A DNA stretch of 64,000 bases from Streptomyces sp. MP131-18 (GCF_001984575.1 NZ_LZNS01000001.1:2900872-2964871), one strand, 5' to 3'. Numbered from the stretch's first letter, positions 25,019-34,317 are shown. A program made the numbers and translations. Notes: generated by a model not told the origin, from the sequence alone.

Positions 25019-26572
25019 TCAGGCCAGCGGCCCGGCCGCCGACTCGGCCGCCTCGATCAGCCCTCCGCCCCGTACGAAGCGCTCCGCGGCCGCCAGGTCC
25101 GGCGCCAGATAACGGTCCTCCCCCCGCCCGGCCACCCCCGCGGCGCGGGCCGCGCCGATCACCGCGAGCGCCGCGGGCCCCGGGCGCAGTCCCCGGCCCG
25201 CCAGGCCTTCCCTGAGCTCCAGCGCACGCGTCGCCGCGTACAGCTCGACGGCCACCACCCGCCCGAGCCCGTCCACCGCGGTCCGCAGCTTGCGGGCGGC
25301 GGACCAGCCCATGGACACGTGGTCCTCCTGCATCGCCGAGGACGGGATCGAGTCGACGGACGCGGGCACCGCCAGCCGCTTCAGCTCGCCGACCAGCGCC
25401 GCCTGCGTGTACTGGGCGATCATCAGCCCCGAGTCGACCCCCGCGTCCTCGGCGAGGAACGGCGGCAGCCCGTGCGAACGGTTGCGGTCGAGCAGCCGGT
25501 CCGTGCGCCGCTCGGTGATCGAGGCCAGGTCGGCCGCCGCGATCGCCAGGAAGTCCAGCACGTACCCCAGGGGCGCGCCGTGGAAGTTCCCGTTGGACTC
25601 CACCCGCCCGTCCACCACCACCGGATTGTCGACAGCGGCCGCCAGCTCGCGCTCCGCTACGGTCCTGGCGTGCGCGAGGGTGTCCCTGGCCGCCCCCGCG
25701 ACCTGCGGCGCACAGCGCACCGAGTAGGCGTCCTGGACGCGGGGGGCGTCGTCCTGATGGTGCCCGGTGAGACCGGAACCGGCCAGCACGCGCAGCATGT
25801 TGGCGGCGCTTGCGGCCTGGCCCGGGTGCGGGCGCAGGGCGTGCAGCTCGGGGGCGAGCACGCGTTCCGTGCCGAGCAGCGCCTCCAGGGTCAGCGCGGC
25901 GGTCACGTCGGCCGAGGTGAGCAGGCGGCCGAGGTCGGCGCAGGCCATGATCAGCATGCCGAGCATGCCGTCCGTGCCGTTGAGCAGCGCGAGCCCCTCC
26001 TTCTCCCGCAGCTCGACCGGGGCGATGCCGTGCGCGGCGAGCAGCGGGCCCGCCGGGCCCACGGTGCCGTCCGGGCCCTCGGCCTCCCCCTCGCCGAGGA
26101 GGGTCAGCGCGCAGTGGGCGAGCGGCGCGAGGTCGCCTGAGCAGCCGAGGGAACCGTGCTCGTGGACGACGGGGGTGAGCCCCGCGTTCAGCACGGCGGC
26201 CATCGTGGCGGCGACCTCGGGGCGCACGCCGGTGTGGCCCGAGGCGATCGTCTTCAGCCGCAGGAACATCAGCGCGCGCACCACTTCGCGCTCGACGCGC
26301 GGCCCGAGCCCCGCGGCGTGCGAACGGACGATGTTGCGCTGGAGCCGCTCGCGCAGCTCGGGCCCGATGTGGCGCACGGCGAGCGCGCCGAAGCCGGTCG
26401 AGACGCCGTAGACCGGCTCGGGCCCGGCGGCGAGCCCGTCGACGACGCGCCTGGCCGCGGCCATGGCGGCGAGCGCCTCGTCTGACAGGCCGACCCGGGC
26501 GCCGTGCCGGGCCACCGCGATGACGTCGTCGAAGGAGGTGCCGGAGGGACGCACCAGGATCTGCATGGACAT
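25019..26572 (-). CDS. hutH: Histidine ammonia-lyase
   Basis: A 517-residue histidine ammonia-lyase that deaminates L-histidine to urocanate, the first step of the Hut pathway. The MIO loop reads GSLGCSGDLAPLAH, with Cys144-Ser145-Gly146 in place of the Ala-Ser-Gly of the Pseudomonas enzyme. Tyr55 (YGVSTGFG) is the catalytic Tyr. Start ATG 26572 is chosen because a TAGGCT -10 box ends 8 nt before it and no ribosome binding site is seen, so the mRNA may be leaderless. GGDEF lies 11 nt upstream on the same strand. Confidence 0.93.
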   Translation of the reverse strand: MSMQILVRPSGTSFDDVIAVARHGARVGLSDEALAAMAAARRVVDGLAAGPEPVYGVSTGFGALAVRHIGPELRERLQRNIVRSHAAGLGPRVEREVVRALMFLRLKTIASGHTGVRPEVAATMAAVLNAGLTPVVHEHGSLGCSGDLAPLAHCALTLLGEGEAEGPDGTVGPAGPLLAAHGIAPVELREKEGLALLNGTDGMLGMLIMACADLGRLLTSADVTAALTLEALLGTERVLAPELHALRPHPGQAASAANMLRVLAGSGLTGHHQDDAPRVQDAYSVRCAPQVAGAARDTLAHARTVAERELAAAVDNPVVVDGRVESNGNFHGAPLGYVLDFLAIAAADLASITERRTDRLLDRNRSHGLPPFLAEDAGVDSGLMIAQYTQAALVGELKRLAVPASVDSIPSSAMQEDHVSMGWSAARKLRTAVDGLGRVVAVELYAATRALELREGLAGRGLRPGPAALAVIGAARAAGVAGRGEDRYLAPDLAAAERFVRGGGLIEAAESAAGPLA

Positions 26573-26583
26573 ATTCAGGGAGC

Positions 26584-27753
26584 CTAAGGAGTGAATCGGC
26601 ATCCGTCATCACCGGGGCGTGGGGAACGGGCCGCCGGCCGCCCGCGGAAGCGGCGGCGCTGCGGTCCGCCCGCGCCCGGGGCGTCCGCCAGGGCGACGAC
26701 CACGTCGCGCGCCCCGCCCCGGCCCGCGACGACGGGCGCCGCGGAGCCCGCGGCCTTCGCCTGGTACTGCGCGGCGTCCGCGAGCCGGAACAGCCGGCGC
26801 GCCGAGCGCAGCGGCCCGATCGCGTCCCCCGTCGATGCCATTCCGCAGGCGACGCCCTCCCCGATGTCCAGATCGCGCGCCCTGCGGCAGATCTCCGCCG
26901 CGGCCCGCTCCACCTCCGCGGCCTCCGGGCCCACCGCGAGCAGGCAGAACTCGTCTCCCCCGAGCCGCGCGGCCAGCGCCCCCGGCACCGCCGCACCGCA
27001 CAGCGAGAGCACCGTGCCGAACCGTTCGAGCAGCCGGTCGCCCACGGCGTGGCCGTAGGTGTCGTTGACCCGCTTCAGGCCGTTGATGTCGCACACCACC
27101 AGGCTGACCCGGGCGCCCGTGAGCCGGTGCTCCTCCAGGGCCTCGTCCAGGCGTATGTCCACCGCGCGGCGGTTGGCGAGGCCGGTCAGCGGATCGGTGA
27201 ACGCCAGCCGCCGCGCCTCCGCCAGCCGCTCGTACTGGACGAGCCCGGCCGCGATGACGGCCGCGAGCACCGACGCGAAGTCGGCGTCCGCCCGCCCGAA
27301 CACGGCGGCCCCCCGGCCGCGTTCCACGTACAGCTCGCCCCACGCCCGCCCGTGCAGCACGATCGGCGCCACCACGCACGAACCGCGGCCGCGGCGGCGC
27401 AGCGCCGCCGCCCGGCGGCTGCCGCGCGGCCCGGACGCCGACTCCACCCAGGCCCGCGCCTCGCCGCCGCGCGCCCAGCGCTCGTGCAGGAACTCGGTGA
27501 TCTCGGGGAAGTCCCGCACCGGATACGACTCGTCGGCCGGGAACTCCTCCTCCCCCTCCCCCAGCTCCCCGGTGTTCACCAGGACCCGCAGCCGCCCGCG
27601 TTCGCGCTCCCAGACGGACATCGCCGCGAACGTCCCGCCCAGCGCCTCCCTGGCCCCCGCGGCGGCGGCCTGCGCCACCTCGGGAAGCCCGTGCGCGGCC
27701 GCCATGCTCTGCGCCAGCTCCAGGACGGCCCGCAGCCGGCTCTCGTCACCCAT
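26584..27753 (-). CDS. Diguanylate cyclase (GAF-GGDEF)
   Basis: A 389-residue soluble signalling enzyme. A GAF-like sensor covers residues 10-175 and is followed by a GGDEF domain that starts at DPLTGLANRR. It has an intact GGDEF active site at 265-269 (LGGDEFCLL), so it should make c-di-GMP from GTP. No RxxD inhibitory site is seen before GGDEF. The C-terminal 50 residues are Arg/Pro/Gly-rich and disordered. TAGCCT ends 6 nt before ATG 27753, suggesting a leaderless transcript. c-di-GMP controls development through BldD in streptomycetes. Confidence 0.9.
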   Translation of the reverse strand: MGDESRLRAVLELAQSMAAAHGLPEVAQAAAAGAREALGGTFAAMSVWERERGRLRVLVNTGELGEGEEEFPADESYPVRDFPEITEFLHERWARGGEARAWVESASGPRGSRRAAALRRRGRGSCVVAPIVLHGRAWGELYVERGRGAAVFGRADADFASVLAAVIAAGLVQYERLAEARRLAFTDPLTGLANRRAVDIRLDEALEEHRLTGARVSLVVCDINGLKRVNDTYGHAVGDRLLERFGTVLSLCGAAVPGALAARLGGDEFCLLAVGPEAAEVERAAAEICRRARDLDIGEGVACGMASTGDAIGPLRSARRLFRLADAAQYQAKAAGSAAPVVAGRGGARDVVVALADAPGAGGPQRRRFRGRPAARSPRPGDDGCRFTP

Positions 27754-27899
27754 ACGCCCAGGCTAGGAGCGTTCCGCGCGCTTTGGGGCCTTCAACTACT
27801 CCCTGCCCCTTTCGTACGAGCGCGAGCCGCCCCCCAGCGCGGCCCGGCGCCCCCGCGCGCCGGTGCGGCACCACCGGCACGTGCGCCGGAGCCCGCCCG

Positions 27900-28694
27900 C
27901 TACTCACCCGGCCAGTCGGGCGTGCGCTTCTCGTTGAACGCCGCCACGCCCTCCGCCCGGTCGGGCGAAAAAGCCACCGTGCGCCAGGCCGCGTCCTCCA
28001 CTTCGAGCCCCGCCTGGAGCCCGAGCCCCGAGCCGGTGCGCAGCGCGCGCTTCGCGGCGCGCAGGCCCACCGGCGAATTGGCCGCGATCCGCGCGGCCAG
28101 GGCCAGCGCCGCCGCCCGCGCACCGCCCGGCTCCGTCAGCTCGTCGACCAGGCCGAGCCGCCGCGCCTCGTCCGCCGCCACGCGGCGCCCGGTGAAGATC
28201 AGCTCCGCCGCCCGCGCCGCCCCCACCCGCCGCGGCAGCAGCTGCGTGCCGCCGCCGCCCGGGATGACGCCCACGGTCACCTCGGGGAGCCCCACCACGG
28301 CCGTCGGCTCCGCGACGATCAGGTCGCAGGACAGTGCCAGTTCGAACCCGCCGCCGAGGGCGAAGCCCGCCACCGCGGCCACCGCGGGCACCGGCAGATC
28401 GAGCACCGCCGTGAACGCGGCCCGCAGCACCGTGCGGTGCCGGCCGAACTCGGCGTCGCTCAGCCCGTTGCGCTCCTTCAGATCGGCACCCACGCAGAAC
28501 GCCCGCTCCTGCGTCGAGGCCAGCACCACCGCCCGCACCGAACGGTCGGCCGCGAGGTCGGCGCAGGCGGCCGTGAGGCACCGGGCCAGCTCGGTGGAGA
28601 TCGCGTTCATGGCCCGTGGCCGGTCGAGGCGCACCTCCGCCACGTGACCGTCCCGCTGGACCACGACCCATTCCCCGTACCGGCGCGTCTCCAT
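27900..28694 (-). CDS. Enoyl-CoA hydratase
   Basis: A 264-residue crotonase-family enzyme. The oxyanion-hole segments are ERAFCVGADLKER and AGFALGGGFELALSCD, and both catalytic Glu regions (PEVTVGVIPGGGGTQLLPR) are intact. A true enoyl-CoA hydratase of fatty-acid or branched-chain oxidation is therefore likely. It lies 11 nt downstream of cya on the same strand and is probably cotranscribed, although TAGTCT 8 nt before the ATG could give it its own leaderless start. A 146-nt gap separates it from the GGDEF gene. Confidence 0.92.
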   Translation of the reverse strand: METRRYGEWVVVQRDGHVAEVRLDRPRAMNAISTELARCLTAACADLAADRSVRAVVLASTQERAFCVGADLKERNGLSDAEFGRHRTVLRAAFTAVLDLPVPAVAAVAGFALGGGFELALSCDLIVAEPTAVVGLPEVTVGVIPGGGGTQLLPRRVGAARAAELIFTGRRVAADEARRLGLVDELTEPGGARAAALALAARIAANSPVGLRAAKRALRTGSGLGLQAGLEVEDAAWRTVAFSPDRAEGVAAFNEKRTPDWPGE

Positions 28695-28705
28695 GGCCCG
28701 TCAGA

Positions 28706-29845
28706 CTACCCCCGCCGGGCCAGCAGCCACGGCTCGACGATGCCAAGGCCGCGGACCGGGCGCTGGTACAGCGGCTGGAGCGCGAAGCGGTACGCGGCGG
28801 CGCGGCCCTCGTCCGTGTCCGCCGCCTTCTCCGACTGCGGCGCGAGTCCCGCCGCGGTCAGCTCGTCCCGCAGGGCGCCGTCCACCAGGACCATGTTCTT
28901 GGGCGCTATCGAGGTCAGCCGGCTGGCGAGGTTGACCGTGTTCCCGAAGACGTCGCCCATGCGCGTCGTCACCGTGCCGAAGGCGATGCCGACCCGCAGC
29001 TCCGGCATCATCGGATCGTCCCCGAGCGTCTCCACCAGCCGCAGCCCGATGTCGGCCGCGGTGCCCGCATCGTCCGCCGCGAACAGCACCTCGTCGCCCA
29101 GCGTCTTGATCAGCCGCCCGCCCTGCGCGGCGACCTGGTCGGCCGCGGTCGTCTCGAACGCCTCCACCAGCTCGCCGAGCTGCTCCTCCTCCAGGCGCCT
29201 GGTCAGCCGCGTGAAGCCCACCAGATCGGCGAAGCCGACGGCGAGCCGCCGGTCCACCATCTCCGCGTCGTCCTGCGCCTGCACCACCCGGCCGCTGGCC
29301 GCGGCGAGCTGCCGCCGCCACACGTAGATCAGGAACTCCTCCAGCTCCGGCAGCAGCAGCTCGACCAGCGGATAGGTCACCTCGCTGCGCGTCATGCCGG
29401 GCTCGGGCGGCTCGGTCAGCCCTTCGAGGAACGAGTCGATCTGCCAGTCCGCGAGCCTGGCCGTCGTCTGGCCCGTCGAACGGGCGACCTGGATGGCCAT
29501 GGACTCGCTCAGCAGCCCGGCCTCCACCAGACCGGCCAGCCGCCGCAGGGCCAGGACGTCCGACTCGGTCAGCACCCGGGCCTGGCCGATGTCGGGGAAA
29601 CCCATCGCCCGCCAGAAGCGCGACGCGAGGTCCATGGATACGCCTGCGGCGCGGGCCGCCTGAAACGGGGTGTACTGCCGTTCCGCGCCGAGGATCAGCT
29701 CCTCGATGCGCAGTGCGATGTTTTCGGCGTCCACGGTGCCGTTCGTGTGCTCCGCGCCCGCGTCCGCGCCCGTATCCGAGTCCGTGTCCGCGTCCGCCGC
29801 GGGCCCCGGCGCGGACGTGTCCGGATCACCCTCGGCCACGGCCAC
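28706..29845 (-). CDS. cya: Class III adenylate cyclase
   Basis: A 379-residue cytoplasmic adenylate cyclase. An acidic low-complexity tail (1-40) is followed by a helical regulatory domain (about 45-180) and a class III catalytic domain. Metal-binding Asp207 is in FADLVGFT, adenine-specifying Lys247 and metal Asp251 are in IKTLGDE, and the transition-state Asn/Arg are in [10 protein letters not shown]. These choose ATP over GTP, so the product is cAMP. It matches, by neighbourhood and architecture, the single S. coelicolor cya, which is needed for germination. The start is GTG 29845; GTG 29839 is possible. Confidence 0.9.
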   Translation of the reverse strand: MAVAEGDPDTSAPGPAADADTDSDTGADAGAEHTNGTVDAENIALRIEELILGAERQYTPFQAARAAGVSMDLASRFWRAMGFPDIGQARVLTESDVLALRRLAGLVEAGLLSESMAIQVARSTGQTTARLADWQIDSFLEGLTEPPEPGMTRSEVTYPLVELLLPELEEFLIYVWRRQLAAASGRVVQAQDDAEMVDRRLAVGFADLVGFTRLTRRLEEEQLGELVEAFETTAADQVAAQGGRLIKTLGDEVLFAADDAGTAADIGLRLVETLGDDPMMPELRVGIAFGTVTTRMGDVFGNTVNLASRLTSIAPKNMVLVDGALRDELTAAGLAPQSEKAADTDEGRAAAYRFALQPLYQRPVRGLGIVEPWLLARRG

Positions 29846-30005
29846 CCGCCCTAGGAGAAGAAAATCCTCCGCTGCGCACTGCCCTACCGTTCCGCTCAGC
29901 CGCGCCCGTCACTCGCGGACCTTCCCGCAAGCTTCTCCGCCCGGGCCACCGGGCTGGAGGCGTCGCTCGTCATGAGGCCCAACCCTACGGCAGGTGTGCC
30001 CTATG

Positions 30006-30857
30006 TCACGTCGCGCGGAGATGGATGATGTCAGCCGCTGCCACTTCCCGCCGGGCACCGTCGTCACCCTCGATGACCAGCCTGCCTTCGCCGTCGACCG
30101 CCGCCGCCGTGCCCCGCACCTCGCCGCCGCCCGGCAGTTCGGCCCGCACCCGGCGGCCGAGCGTGGCGCAGCCCGCCGCGTACGCGTCGAGGAGCCCCGC
30201 GGCCGCCGGGTCGCCGCCGGCCGCGGTCCACCGCGTGTACCAGTCGTCCAGGGAACGCAGCACCGCGCGCAGCAGCGGGTCGCGGTCCGTCGAGACGGCC
30301 CCGGCCAGCAGCAGCGAACCGGCCCCGGGAACGGGCAGCTCCGCCGCGCCCAGCGACACGTTCAGCCCGATGCCGAGCACCACGGTGCCGCCCTCGGCGC
30401 GCTCCGCGAGGATGCCGCCGAGCTTGCGCTCCTCGCCGTCCACGGTCACCAGCACGTCGTTGGGCCACTTGAGCGCCGTGTCCACGCCCGCGGCGCGCGC
30501 CAGCGCGGTGGCGGTGGCCACGCCGGCCAGCAGCGGCAGCCAGGTCAGCCGCTCGTCCGGCACCGCCGGCCCGGTCCGCAGCAGCACCGAGAAGAACAGC
30601 CCGGAGCGCGGCGGCGCGCTCCAGGTCCGGTCCAGACGCCCCCGGCCGCTGTGCTGCTCCTCGGCGACCAGCACGGTGCCCGCGGCGGCCCGGCCGGCGC
30701 GGGCGGCGGCGGTCAGGTCGGCGTTCGTCGAGCCGGTGCGCGGCACGACGTCCAGGCGGGTCCACAGCCCGTCGGGCCGGATCAGCGCCCTGCGCAGGGC
30801 CCGCTCGTCGAGCGGGGGGCGGTCGAGGTCGGACCAGCGGCTCGACGGTGGAGTCAT
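30006..30857 (-). CDS. birA: Biotin--[acetyl-CoA-carboxylase] ligase
   Basis: A 283-residue biotin protein ligase without an N-terminal DNA-binding domain, so it is not a repressor. It has the family motifs TGSTNADL, the biotinyl-AMP loop [10 protein letters not shown], and KWPNDVLV. It attaches biotin to the Lys of the carboxylase alpha subunit, which is encoded 3.7 kb away, next to the carboxyltransferase subunit. A TAGGCT -10 box ends 6 nt before ATG 30857, so the gene is probably leaderless. It is divergent from pccB across 100 bp. Confidence 0.94.
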   Translation of the reverse strand: MTPPSSRWSDLDRPPLDERALRRALIRPDGLWTRLDVVPRTGSTNADLTAAARAGRAAAGTVLVAEEQHSGRGRLDRTWSAPPRSGLFFSVLLRTGPAVPDERLTWLPLLAGVATATALARAAGVDTALKWPNDVLVTVDGEERKLGGILAERAEGGTVVLGIGLNVSLGAAELPVPGAGSLLLAGAVSTDRDPLLRAVLRSLDDWYTRWTAAGGDPAAAGLLDAYAAGCATLGRRVRAELPGGGEVRGTAAAVDGEGRLVIEGDDGARREVAAADIIHLRAT

Positions 30858-30957
30858 GCGGCCAGCCTACGGTGTGGCCAACGCCGCACCTGCGCCAGAA
30901 CGCCGCGCCGTTAGCCTACGGATCAGCAGCCGCCGACTACATGGAGGAGCCGCTTCC

Positions 30958-32538
30958 GTGGCCGAGAACATCCACACCACCGCGGGGAAGATCGCCGACC
31001 TCGGGCACCGGGTCGCCGAGGCCACGCACGCGGGATCGGCGCGCGCCGTGGAGAAGCAGCACGCCCGGGGCAAGCTGACCGCGCGCGAACGGATCGGACT
31101 GCTGCTCGACGAGGGCTCGTTCACGGAGCTGGACGAGTTCGCCAGGCACCGGGCGACGGGCTTCGGCATCGAGCACAACCGCCCCTACGGCGACGGCGTG
31201 GTGACCGGTTACGGCACCGTGGACGGCCGGCCGGTGGCCGTGTACTCGCAGGACTTCACCGTGTTCGGCGGCTCGCTCGGCGAGGTCTACGGCGAAAAGA
31301 TCGTGAAGGTCATGGACTTCGCGCTGAAGACCGGCTGTCCGGTCATCGGGATCAACGACGGCGGCGGGGCGCGCATTCAGGAGGGCGTGACGGCGCTGGG
31401 GCTGTTCGCGGAGATCTTCCGGCGCAACGTGCACGCCTCGGGCGTGGTGCCGCAGATCTCGCTGATCACCGGCCCGTGCGCGGGCGGCGCGGTCTACTCC
31501 CCGGCGATCACGGACTTCACGGTGATGGTCGATCAGACCTCGCACATGTTCATCACGGGCCCGGATGTGATCAAAACCGTCACCGGCGAGGACGTCGGCT
31601 TCGAGGAGCTGGGCGGCGCCCGCACGCACAACACCCTGTCCGGCGTGGCACATCACATGGCGGGCGACGAGAAGGACGCGTTCGAGTACGTCAGGGCGCT
31701 GCTGTCCTACCTGCCGTCCAACAACCTGACCGACGCACCCGCCTTCCCGCGGGAGGCCGATCTGGCGGAGTCCGCGGAGGACGCGGAGCTGGACGTGCTG
31801 ATCCCGGACTCGGCGAACCAGCCGTACGACATGCACGAGGCGATCGAGCACGTGCTGGACGACCAGGAGTTCCTGGAGACGCAGCCGCTGTTCGCGCCGA
31901 ACGTCATCACCGGCTTCGGCCGGGTCGAGGGCCACCCGGTCGGCGTGGTGGCCAACCAGCCGCTCCAGTTCGCGGGCTGCCTGGACATCAACGCCTCGGA
32001 GAAGGCCGCCAGGTTCGTGCGGACCTGCGACGCGTTCAACCTGCCGGTGCTGACGTTCGTCGACGTGCCGGGCTTCCTGCCGGGCACCGACCAGGAGTAC
32101 AACGGCATCATCCGGCGCGGGGCCAAGCTGATCTACGCGTACGCGGAGGCGACGGTCCCGCTGATCACCGTGATCACCAGGAAGGCGTTCGGCGGCGCCT
32201 ACGACGTGATGGGGTCCAAGCACCTCGGCGCCGACCTCAACCTGGCCTGGCCGACGGCGCAGATCGCCGTCATGGGGGCGCAGGGCGCGGTGAACATCCT
32301 GCACCGGCGCACGCTGGCGGCGCTCGAATCGGACGAGGAGCGCGAGGCGACACGCGCCCGGCTCACGGAGGAGTACGAGGACGCGCTGCTCAACCCGTAC
32401 GCCGCCGCGGAGCGCGGCTATGTGGACGCGGTCATCAGGCCGTCGGAGACCCGCCGGCACGTGGTGCGGGGCCTGCGCGCCCTGCGGACCAAGCGCGAGC
32501 AGCTGCCGCCGAAGAAGCACGGGAACATCCCGCTGTGA
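30958..32538 (+). CDS. pccB: Propionyl/acyl-CoA carboxylase beta (carboxyltransferase) subunit
   Basis: A 526-residue carboxyltransferase subunit with both ClpP/crotonase-like halves ([33 protein letters not shown]-like [20 protein letters not shown]). It transfers CO2 from carboxybiotin on the alpha subunit to propionyl- or acetyl-CoA, supplying methylmalonyl-/malonyl-CoA for fatty acids and polyketides. The GTG start at 30958 follows GGAGGA by 9 nt. A TAGCCT at 30912 may be its -10. The epsilon subunit gene follows after 25 nt. PccB rather than AccB is preferred from the gene neighbourhood. Confidence 0.93.
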   Translation: MAENIHTTAGKIADLGHRVAEATHAGSARAVEKQHARGKLTARERIGLLLDEGSFTELDEFARHRATGFGIEHNRPYGDGVVTGYGTVDGRPVAVYSQDFTVFGGSLGEVYGEKIVKVMDFALKTGCPVIGINDGGGARIQEGVTALGLFAEIFRRNVHASGVVPQISLITGPCAGGAVYSPAITDFTVMVDQTSHMFITGPDVIKTVTGEDVGFEELGGARTHNTLSGVAHHMAGDEKDAFEYVRALLSYLPSNNLTDAPAFPREADLAESAEDAELDVLIPDSANQPYDMHEAIEHVLDDQEFLETQPLFAPNVITGFGRVEGHPVGVVANQPLQFAGCLDINASEKAARFVRTCDAFNLPVLTFVDVPGFLPGTDQEYNGIIRRGAKLIYAYAEATVPLITVITRKAFGGAYDVMGSKHLGADLNLAWPTAQIAVMGAQGAVNILHRRTLAALESDEEREATRARLTEEYEDALLNPYAAAERGYVDAVIRPSETRRHVVRGLRALRTKREQLPPKKHGNIPL

Positions 32539-32563
32539 GCCCTGGCCGTCAGGAGGACGTCCG

Positions 32564-32776
32564 TTGATCAAGGTGCTGCGGGGCAACCCGACCCCCGAGG
32601 AACTCGCCGTCGCCATCGCCGTGGTGCGGGCCAGGGCCGCCGCCGCGGCGGCGGCCGCGGAAGCGCCCGGGCCGCCCGCCGCCCGCGCCGCCTGGTCCGA
32701 CCCGGCCAGGACCGTGCCGCGCGCCCCGCGCACGCCGGGGCCGCACGCCTGGCGCACCAGCTACTGGCCCGCATGA
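32564..32776 (+). CDS. pccE: Acyl-CoA carboxylase epsilon subunit
   Basis: A 70-residue protein starting at TTG 32564, 7 nt after AGGAGG. It begins [20 protein letters not shown] and ends WRTSYWPA, the two conserved ends of the actinobacterial epsilon subunit. An Ala-rich linker lies between them. Epsilon binds the beta subunit and stimulates the holoenzyme. It is directly behind pccB on the same transcript. Upstream extension of the frame is antisense noise in pccB. Confidence 0.93.
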   Translation: MIKVLRGNPTPEELAVAIAVVRARAAAAAAAAEAPGPPAARAAWSDPARTVPRAPRTPGPHAWRTSYWPA

Positions 32777-32797
32777 CCGGGCGTTGCGGAGGCGCCC

Positions 32798-32838
32798 GCG
32801 CCTGCACCGCGCCTGCAACGCGCCTGCACCGCGCCTGG
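32798..32838. repeat. 11-bp tandem repeat downstream of pccE
   Basis: GCGCCTGCACC is repeated 3.7 times in tandem (the second copy has AAC at its end) beginning 22 bp after pccE. The 249-bp stretch between pccE and the small membrane protein holds this repeat, an 18-bp palindrome and nothing else recognisable as a gene. Confidence 0.8.
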
Positions 32839-32973
32839 AGCGCCGCCGGGCGCCCGCATGGCACCGCGGTGGAGAACGGCGGGAGAACGGGGCGCCCGCC
32901 CGCGGGGAATCGCTGGAGCGCCTGTGGCCACCCTCCTGTCCGGCGCACGGCATGGCACAACTGACGGACACGT

Positions 32974-32991
32974 CTGAGTACGTGTACTCAG
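32974..32991. promoter_or_regulatory. Perfect 18-bp palindrome upstream of the small membrane-protein gene
   Basis: CTGAGTAC-GT-GTACTCAG is fully symmetrical and much less GC-rich than its surroundings. It lies 35-52 bp upstream of the 41-codon gene at 33026. This is promoter distance, so it looks like an operator for a dimeric regulator. I cannot name the regulator. The flanking GGCGCGCGG is GC-rich and the palindrome is not followed by a T-run, so a terminator is less likely. Confidence 0.6.
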
Positions 32992-33025
32992 GCGCGCGGC
33001 GGGTCCCCTGCCGCACCATGACCCC

Positions 33026-33151
33026 ATGCGGTGGTCGGACATGCGGGAGAGGCCCGACGAGGAGGCCGGGGCAGCCCAGGCCATGCTGGCCCGCCTCGGC
33101 TGGGTGCTCGCGGCGGCCATGGGCCTCGTCGTGCTGCTGCTGGCCCGCTGA
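33026..33151 (+). CDS. Small single-pass membrane protein, 41 residues (MmpB-like)
   Basis: A 41-residue protein. The first 22 residues are polar ([20 protein letters not shown]), and the rest is one transmembrane helix ([16 protein letters not shown]). Its size, W-S-D start and position between the carboxylase epsilon gene and maf resemble short streptomycete proteins labelled morphogenic membrane protein MmpB. That identification is from memory and uncertain. No strong ribosome binding site is visible. It ends 34 nt before maf. Confidence 0.65.
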   Translation: MRWSDMRERPDEEAGAAQAMLARLGWVLAAAMGLVVLLLAR

Positions 33152-33185
33152 CGCCCCGGCGCCGCACGCCGTTACGCTGGCGCCC

Positions 33186-33803
33186 ATGAGCCACGCGTCA
33201 CCCACCCCGGCCAGGCGGCTGATCCTCGCCTCCCAGTCCCCCGCGCGCCTCGGCCTGTTGCGGCAGGCCGGGCTCGCCCCCGAGGTGATCGTCAGCGGCG
33301 TGGACGAGGACGCGCTGACCGCGTCCTCCCCCGCCGAGCTGGCCCGGGTGCTCGCCGAGGCCAAGGCCGCGGCCGTCGCGGAACGCGGAGAGGCCGCCGG
33401 GGCCCTGGTCGTGGGGTGCGACTCGGTGCTCGACATCGACGGACAGGCATTCGGCAAGCCCGCCGACGCCGAAGAGGCCACCACGCGCTGGAAGTCGATG
33501 CGCGGCCGGAGCGGGGTACTGCACACCGGGCACTGCGTGATCGACACCTCGGGCGGCGCGCGCGCCGCCGCCACGGCCTCGACGACCGTCAGATTCGGCT
33601 CGCCCTCCGACGCCGAGATCGCCGCCTACGTCGCCTCAGGCGAACCGCTGCGCGTCGCCGGGGCGTTCACCCTCGACGGCAGGTCGGCCCCGTTCATCGA
33701 CGGGATCGACGGCAACGCCGGGACCGTCATCGGGCTGTCCCTGCCCCTGCTGCGCACCCTGCTCGCCCGGGTCGGGGTCGCCATCACCGACCTGTGGGCC
33801 TGA
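33186..33803 (+). CDS. maf: Maf-like nucleoside triphosphate pyrophosphatase
   Basis: A 205-residue Maf-family house-cleaning pyrophosphatase that hydrolyses non-canonical or excess NTPs (dTTP/UTP type or m7GTP type). Conserved segments are [30 protein letters not shown] and [24 protein letters not shown]. The usual SPRR of the first motif is SPAR here. TACGCT ends 7 nt before ATG 33186 and there is no ribosome binding site, so it is probably leaderless. Its last 168 bp overlap the opposite-strand membrane-protein gene. Confidence 0.93.
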   Translation: MSHASPTPARRLILASQSPARLGLLRQAGLAPEVIVSGVDEDALTASSPAELARVLAEAKAAAVAERGEAAGALVVGCDSVLDIDGQAFGKPADAEEATTRWKSMRGRSGVLHTGHCVIDTSGGARAAATASTTVRFGSPSDAEIAAYVASGEPLRVAGAFTLDGRSAPFIDGIDGNAGTVIGLSLPLLRTLLARVGVAITDLWA

Positions 33804-34259
33804 CCCGGCCGCGGGGCCCGCGTCCTCGGGCGGCGGGTACAGCGTCAGCGTCAGCATGATCAGCCCGAACACCACGATCAGCACGGCGAACGCGGCCCAG
33901 CCCACGAGCCCGACCGCCAGCGCCCCGAGCACCGCGTGCAGCACCGCCGCCGCGGCCAGCGCCGCGCGGGCCACGCGGTGCGGCGCCACGTCGCGGATCG
34001 CCGTGCGGGCCAGCAGCGCCCCGCACAGCAGCAGGTAGGCGGCCAGCGCGGCGCCCGCCGACCAGGCGCCGGCCCTGATCGCCGTCGGCGACACCCCGCC
34101 GAGGGACATCTCCTGGCGGTCCGCCGCGAGTCCCAGAATCCAGTGCACCAGCCCGAGGACCGCCGCACCGCCCGTCACCACGACCGCCGCCACCGCGGCC
34201 ACGCTTCGTCTGCCCCGGTTCACCCCGCGCACGCTACTGCCGGGTAACGCCCGCGACAA
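33636..34259 (-). CDS. Putative integral membrane protein overlapping maf
   Basis: A 207-residue frame on the minus strand with four hydrophobic segments between residues 20 and 140 ([73 protein letters not shown]). The last 60 residues are hydrophilic and lie antisense to the maf 3' end, so they have shadow-like composition. A conserved small membrane protein is found at this place in streptomycetes, from memory. Either the tail is real or a frameshift has extended it. The exact start is uncertain (ATG 34259, or a later GTG). No function can be given. Confidence 0.65.
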   Translation of the reverse strand: MSRALPGSSVRGVNRGRRSVAAVAAVVVTGGAAVLGLVHWILGLAADRQEMSLGGVSPTAIRAGAWSAGAALAAYLLLCGALLARTAIRDVAPHRVARAALAAAAVLHAVLGALAVGLVGWAAFAVLIVVFGLIMLTLTLYPPPEDAGPAAGSGPQVGDGDPDPGEQGAQQGQGQPDDGPGVAVDPVDERGRPAVEGERPGDAQRFA

Positions 34260-34298
34260 CCCTGGTGGACAGCCCGCCGTCCGAAGAGCAAAGAATCT

Positions 34299-34317
34299 TT
34301 GACCTGTTTGTCAGGTC
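34299..34317. promoter_or_regulatory. Inverted repeat in the accA2 upstream region
   Basis: TTGACCTG-TTTGT-CAGGTC contains 6-bp inverted arms (GACCTG/CAGGTC) and a TTGACC that could be a -35 element; TACAAC at 34320 would be a 15-bp-spaced, imperfect -10. The 284-bp region before accA2 is clearly less GC-rich than coding DNA and is therefore probably regulatory, with a long 5' leader. The repeat is a candidate operator for carboxylase expression. Nothing identifies the regulator. Confidence 0.4.

Noticed and set aside
29713..30957. Upstream extension of the pccB frame over birA
   Set aside because: It is antisense to birA; GTG 30958 with GGAGGA is the proper start.
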